From NCBI RefSeq assembly GCF_023913775.1, contig NZ_JAMXAX010000011.1, forward strand, positions 1-64,000: a DNA stretch of 64,000 bases, in the 5' to 3' direction. The DNA is from Acidovorax facilis. GTDB lineage: Bacteria > Pseudomonadota > Gammaproteobacteria > Burkholderiales > Burkholderiaceae_C. The translations under genes were made by a program, and so were the position numbers. Within the stretch, counting starts at the first letter, position 1. Every line of letters starts with the position of its first letter. The notes below the pieces were generated by a model. It worked only from the letters and a program-made list of their open reading frames with translations. It did not search any database and was not told the origin of the DNA. Shown piece after piece: positions 58,657 through 64,000 of this stretch.

Positions 58657-59829
58657 GTGTTCCGAGCTTTCACCCGCCTGCGTCCGTCGTCTTTTCCCGT
58701 GTCCGTTGTGCAGCTGGCTGCCGTGGGTGTGTGTGTTGCCGCCGCCACTGCAGCCACCGCACAGGATGTGCAAACCGTCAAGATCGCCCACGCCGGCCCC
58801 GTGTCGGGCGGCATTGCCCACATCGGCAAGGACACTGAAAACGGCGTGCGCCTGGCGATTGACGACCTGAACGCCCAAAACCTCGTGATCGGCGGCAAGA
58901 AGATCAAGTTTGAAATTGCGGCCGAAGACGACGCGGGCGACCCGCGCCAGGCCACCGCCGTGGCGCAGAAGCTGTGCGACCAGAAGGTGGCGGGCGTGGT
59001 GGGCCACCTGCAGTCGGGCACGTCCATCCCCGCATCGGCCATCTATGCCAAGTGCGACCTGCCGCACATCACGGCATCGGCCTCCAACCCAGACCTGACC
59101 AAACCCGGCCACAAGACCACCTTCCGCCTGATTGCCAACGACAACGCGCTGGGCGCGGCGCTGGCCCTGTTTGGTGCGGACCACCAGAAGCTCAAGAGCG
59201 TGGCCATCATCGACGACCGCACGGCCTACGGCCAGGGCGTGGCCTCGGTCTTCAAGGCCACGGCGCAACAAAAGGGCCTGAGGGTGGTGGCTGAAGAGTT
59301 CACCAACGACAAGGCCACCGACTTCATGGCCATCCTCACTGCCATCAAGAATAAGAAGCCCGATGCGATCTTCTACGGCGGTCTGGACGCGCAGGCCGGC
59401 CCCATGCTGCGCCAGATGGAGCAACTGGGCCTGGGCAATGTGAAGTTCTTTGGCGGCGACGCGCTGTGCACCGAAAAGCTGCCCGAGTTGTCGGGCAAGA
59501 CCCCAGCGCTGAAGAACGTGACCTGCGCCACAGGCGGCGCATCGGTGGACAAGATGCAGGGCGGCGCCGACTGGAAGAAGCGCTACGACGCCAAGTTCCC
59601 TGGGCAGTTCCAGATCTACAGCCCCTATGCATATGACGCCGCCATGGTGCTGGCCGACGCGATGAAGCGCGCCAATTCGCTGGACCCGAAGGTGTTTACC
59701 CCCTTCCTGGCCAAGACCGAATACAAGGGCGTGACCGCCAACATCGCCTTCACCGCCAAGGGCGAGCTGACCACGCCCGCTGTGACGCTCTACACCTTCA
59801 AGGACGGCAGCCGCGTGGCGCTGAACTGA
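58657..59829 (+). CDS. LivK-type branched-chain amino acid ABC transporter substrate-binding protein
   Basis: A 390-aa periplasmic protein. GTG 58657 is chosen because GGAG lies eight bases upstream and an Arg-containing signal peptide (~1-39, ending ATAATAQDV) begins there. The mature part has the peripla_BP_6 fold: VKIAHAGPVSGGIAHIGKD, VAGVVGHLQSGTSIPAS and IIDDRTAYGQGVASVF. It probably binds Leu/Ile/Val or a related small carboxylate. No livH/M/G/F genes lie beside it, so it must share a permease encoded elsewhere. A terminator follows. Confidence 0.9.
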   Translation: MFRAFTRLRPSSFPVSVVQLAAVGVCVAAATAATAQDVQTVKIAHAGPVSGGIAHIGKDTENGVRLAIDDLNAQNLVIGGKKIKFEIAAEDDAGDPRQATAVAQKLCDQKVAGVVGHLQSGTSIPASAIYAKCDLPHITASASNPDLTKPGHKTTFRLIANDNALGAALALFGADHQKLKSVAIIDDRTAYGQGVASVFKATAQQKGLRVVAEEFTNDKATDFMAILTAIKNKKPDAIFYGGLDAQAGPMLRQMEQLGLGNVKFFGGDALCTEKLPELSGKTPALKNVTCATGGASVDKMQGGADWKKRYDAKFPGQFQIYSPYAYDAAMVLADAMKRANSLDPKVFTPFLAKTEYKGVTANIAFTAKGELTTPAVTLYTFKDGSRVALN

Positions 59830-59868
59830 GGCCGACCGCCGCCGCTACGTCAGCGACTCTTGCCTTTT

Positions 59869-59892
59869 CGGCCGCCCAGTGCGGCCGTTTTT
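59869..59892 (+). terminator. Rho-independent terminator after the LivK-type gene
   Basis: Perfect 7-bp stem CGGCCGC / GCGGCCG, CCAGT loop, followed by five T's; 40 bp past the stop codon. Confidence 0.9.
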
Positions 59893-59972
59893 GCATGCGG
59901 AGTTTGGCTTTACAGTCAGGCCTCATAGCAAGCAAACAAGCGGGCCGCCGGTGTCCGCCAAGGAGCCAAGGT

Positions 59973-61671
<1,699 letters not shown>

Positions 61672-61699
61672 CTTGTCCGCTGGCGCCGCCTGACTGCAT

Positions 61700-62740
61700 G
61701 TGGCGCCCGACATTCCCCCTGTTTACGGAGCAGGCCCCTCGGCGGGTCTGAGCGCTTTGCACGACCACCATCACGACCCTTTCCATTGCGACCACGACCA
61801 CGGTCCCAAGCACATCTACATCTACTCGCCCTCCAGCGCCGTGCGCGATAAGGCAGCCTTCAAGCGCGGCATTGCACGGCTCAAGGCCCTGGGCCATGAG
61901 GTCGAGGTGGACGCCGATGCGTTGGCCACCCACACCCGCTTTGCGGGCGACGACGCCACCCGGCTGGCCGCCATCCACCGCGCTGCGGCCAGCGGCGCCG
62001 ATGTGGCGCTGATCTCGCGCGGAGGCTATGGCCTGTCGCGCATCCTGCCGGGCATCCGCTACAAGGCGGTGGCCAAGGCGATTGAAAAGGGCATGCACTT
62101 TGTGGGCGTGAGCGATTTCACCGCCTTCCAGCTGGCCGTGTTGGCCAAGACGGGGGCCACCACCTGGGCGGGGCCATCGCTGGGGGCTGACTTTGGTGTG
62201 GCGGGCGAGCCCGACGACATCATGGAAGCCTGCTTTGACGACCTGCTGACCGGCCACGGCGAAGGCACGGGCTGGCGCATGCACAAAGAGCAGCCCAACG
62301 CCGCCACGGGCAAGCCTGCCGTGCCCAATGTCTATGTGAAGAGTGCCACGCTGTGGGGTGGCAACCTGGCGGTGCAGGCATCGCTGGTGGGCACGCCGTA
62401 TTTCCCGCAGGTCAAGGGCGGCGTGCTGTTCATCGAAGACGTGCACGAGCACCCCTACCGCATCGAACGCATGCTGACCCAGCTGCTGCACGCCGGTGTG
62501 CTGGCCCAGCAGAAGGCTGTGGTGCTGGGGCAGTTCACCAACTTCAAGCTGGCACCGCATGACAAGGGCTACAAGCTGCAGTCGGTGGTGGACTGGCTGC
62601 GCACCCAGATCAAGGCGCCGGTGCTGACCAACCTGCCGTTCGGGCATGTTGAAACGAAGGTGCTGCTGCCCGTGGGCGCCACAGTGTCGCTGTCGGTGGA
62701 AGAGCGCGATGCGCTGATCTACTGGGGGCACCAGCACTGA
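61700..62740 (+). CDS. LD-carboxypeptidase (peptidase S66) with His-rich N-terminus
   Basis: A protein of up to 346 aa, cytoplasmic by prediction, that removes the terminal D-Ala from muropeptide tetrapeptides. S66 motifs: LISRGGYGLSRILPGI, the catalytic Ser in VGVSDFTAFQ, Glu in FIEDVHEHPYRIERM and His in PFGHVETKVLLPVG. The N-terminus LHDHHHDPFHCDHDHG is rich in His and may bind metal, which is not a usual feature of LdcA. Start uncertain: GTG 61700 or TTG 61757, neither with a good ribosome site. It lies 28 bp after tadA on the same strand. Confidence 0.85.
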   Translation: MAPDIPPVYGAGPSAGLSALHDHHHDPFHCDHDHGPKHIYIYSPSSAVRDKAAFKRGIARLKALGHEVEVDADALATHTRFAGDDATRLAAIHRAAASGADVALISRGGYGLSRILPGIRYKAVAKAIEKGMHFVGVSDFTAFQLAVLAKTGATTWAGPSLGADFGVAGEPDDIMEACFDDLLTGHGEGTGWRMHKEQPNAATGKPAVPNVYVKSATLWGGNLAVQASLVGTPYFPQVKGGVLFIEDVHEHPYRIERMLTQLLHAGVLAQQKAVVLGQFTNFKLAPHDKGYKLQSVVDWLRTQIKAPVLTNLPFGHVETKVLLPVGATVSLSVEERDALIYWGHQH

Positions 62741-62808
62741 CACAGGGGGCTTCGCCCCCACGACGCCGCCATAACGGCGGTTCGCACGCGCGCGGTGCGC
62801 GTCAGGTT

Positions 62809-63147
62809 CTAGAGGGCCTGCGCCGGGCGCAGTGCGCGTGGGAGCTGCCCCTGGAACAGCTGGGTGACCTGGTCGATCACGCCCCGGGCACCGTGCTCGC
62901 CCCGCAGCGGTACCAGCGTGCTGAACAGGTCGGTGCGCAGGAACCACAGCGCCTCGATGTCGCCGGCATAACGCAGCCGCATGTTCATGCGCGCCACGTC
63001 GGACCCCGTCATACCGGCGAGGCTCTGCAGCATGGCCCGGCGCACTTCTTCCAGCCCCTGGTTGCGCACCCATGCCGTGGACGACGGCTTGTCACGGCCC
63101 AGCAGGTCGTGAAGGTTGTTGCGGAGAGTCGGCTTGTTCCAGCGCAT
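62809..63147 (-). CDS. Hypothetical protein (112 aa)
   Basis: Not recognised. From the ATG at 63147 (MRWNKPTLRNNLHDLLGRD) the protein is 112 aa, basic and soluble-looking, with VRRAMLQSLAGMTGSDVARMNMRLRYAGD (split) and YAGDIEALWFLRTDLF segments that look helical; codon use is normal. No Shine-Dalgarno is evident. An upstream extension to 63453 is possible but unlikely. It is convergent with the LD-carboxypeptidase gene. Confidence 0.6.
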   Translation of the reverse strand: MRWNKPTLRNNLHDLLGRDKPSSTAWVRNQGLEEVRRAMLQSLAGMTGSDVARMNMRLRYAGDIEALWFLRTDLFSTLVPLRGEHGARGVIDQVTQLFQGQLPRALRPAQAL

Positions 63148-63479
63148 GGCGGGGTAAGGGCGGGCTTTTTGTAACAGGGACGGCCAAAGTAAGCGGGAGC
63201 GAGGTGCAGCGCAAGGGGCGTGCTCCTGTTTTTGCATAAAGACAACAACTTGCCCGGGCTTGTTGCGAATTTTTACGTGTTGGTGGATTTTCAGGCGAAC
63301 GGGGTGGCGCCTCCCTTTCGCGACGCTGACGATGTGGGGGTTCGTTGTGGTGAACGCTGCAACCGCGCCTTTCGCTGCGGCTGCGGCCTCAGGCAACACT
63401 TGTTGGCGCTTTGAAGGGTGCGCAGCCAGGGCGCTTGCACTAAACTGATTCACATGATGTTACCAACGGGCCCGCGTTC
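63148..63479. other. 332-bp region without a supported gene
   Basis: Several short open frames cross here, but none has a plausible start with codon bias or a recognisable product. TAAACT at ~63440 with an upstream TTGCAC may be part of the cyclase promoter, but the spacing is too short to be convincing. Confidence 0.35.
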
Positions 63480-64000
63480 ATGAGTGTGTTGTCGACGATG
63501 GTCTTTGCGGACATCTCAGGCAGCACTGCCTTGTATGAAGCGCTGGGCAACGAACGTGCTACCGAGGCCGTGACGCAGGTCACCCAGTGGATTGGCGACA
63601 CCATCGAGGCCCACGGCGGCCGGGTGGTCAAGAAGCTCGGGGATGGGGTGCTGGGCGTCTTTGGCGATGCCTCCAGTGCGGTGTCTGCAATGGCCACCAT
63701 GCTGCGCCAGCACAAGGTCCGCCTGGACCGCTGGCCCCACCCCTTGCGCATGGAGATCCGCGTGGGCGTGGCCAGCGGCGAAGTGGTGGATGTGGATGGC
63801 GATTGTTATGGCGACGCCGTCAACGTGGCTTCCCGGCTGTGCGAACGGGCCGGGCCCGCTGAAATCTGGGCTACCGAAACCACCGTGCTGCTTGCGGGCA
63901 CGGCGCCCGATGTCTGGTACCGCAAGCTGGGCATGATGGACATTCGGGGCAAGGCCGAGTTGCTCATGCTCTACCACGTCGAATGGCGTGAGGACGAAGC
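63480..64000 (+). CDS. Class III adenylate/guanylate cyclase domain protein (5' part; continues beyond window)
   Basis: The first 173 residues, with no stop before the window ends. The cyclase domain opens directly at MVFADISGSTALYEALG, with metal Asp in FADIS and the second in KKLGDGVLGVF; IRVGVASGEVVDVDGDCYGDAVNVASRLCE contains the class III substrate-binding region (segments ~98-127). Unlike many homologues it has no domain before the cyclase core. The C-terminal part, which may hold an FHA or other sensor domain, is not visible. ATG 63480 is the only good start. Confidence 0.85.
   Translation, partial: MSVLSTMVFADISGSTALYEALGNERATEAVTQVTQWIGDTIEAHGGRVVKKLGDGVLGVFGDASSAVSAMATMLRQHKVRLDRWPHPLRMEIRVGVASGEVVDVDGDCYGDAVNVASRLCERAGPAEIWATETTVLLAGTAPDVWYRKLGMMDIRGKAELLMLYHVEWREDE

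Noticed and set aside
63220-63448. Short plus-strand frames before the cyclase gene
   Set aside because: They overlap each other in different frames, lack ribosome sites and have no recognisable sequence features.

Overview
The window is a GC-rich chromosomal segment of a betaproteobacterium. Gene order (ECF sigma factor-DUF3619-DUF3106-RDD, ilvI-ilvH-ilvC-pssA-leuA, map-glnD, aat-bpt), codon use and a short interspersed repeat built on GCTAGCGCTT / AAGCGCTAGC / AGCTAT all point to Burkholderiales, family Comamonadaceae, most like Acidovorax. This is inferred from reading the sequence; no database search was made.

Layout. 1-156: edge of an IS481-like insertion sequence. 364-7562: a sugar-uptake and catabolism operon (ROK regulator, RbsA/RbsC/RbsB-type ABC importer, sugar-phosphate isomerase/epimerase-like protein, Gfo/Idh/MocA dehydrogenase). 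7647-15199: housekeeping and small genes: DUF482-type acetyltransferase, nadE-glnB, LOG phosphoribohydrolase, dgkA, an RDD membrane protein, and the DUF3106/DUF3619/ECF sigma cluster. 15493-21778: branched-chain amino acid synthesis (ilvI, ilvH, ilvC, then pssA and leuA); leuA has a leucine-codon leader peptide followed by a terminator hairpin, the form of classical attenuation. 21895-30870: S11 peptidase, IclR regulator, N-end-rule transferases (bpt, aat), two identical tRNA-Asn genes, def, glnD, map. 31008-42828: purL, a methyltransferase, DUF808, an OmpW porin, ergothioneine genes egtD-egtB, an SPFH lipoprotein and metY. 51710-64000: a Ca2+ P-type ATPase and a CaCA antiporter with overlapping ends, rlhA, a LivK-type binding protein, a tadA-alpha/beta-hydrolase fusion, an LD-carboxypeptidase, and the start of a class III nucleotide cyclase.

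The most unusual stretch is 43273-51707. Two very large exported proteins overlap by 4 bases. The first (1524 aa) combines a prenyltransferase/squalene-cyclase-like toroid, six carboxypeptidase-regulatory-like beta domains, an IgGFc-binding-type domain and a C-terminal membrane sorting-like tail. The second (1080 aa) has a transglutaminase fold without its cysteine and a hydrophobic C-terminus whose DNA turns AT-rich. It overlaps by one base a 127-aa membrane protein in strongly AT-rich DNA. Just downstream lies an 81-bp displaced copy of an internal part of the second gene. This has the shape of a polymorphic effector (variable C-terminal domain, cognate immunity gene, orphan cassette remnant), and I propose it as the candidate undescribed system.

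Ten copies of a roughly 55-60 bp Comamonadaceae repeat are scattered through the window. Seven lie between genes, one of them reaching the tadA start codon. Three lie in frame inside conserved genes (DUF482 acetyltransferase, nadE, purL). A separate 153-bp near-perfect palindrome sits between ompW and its terminator.
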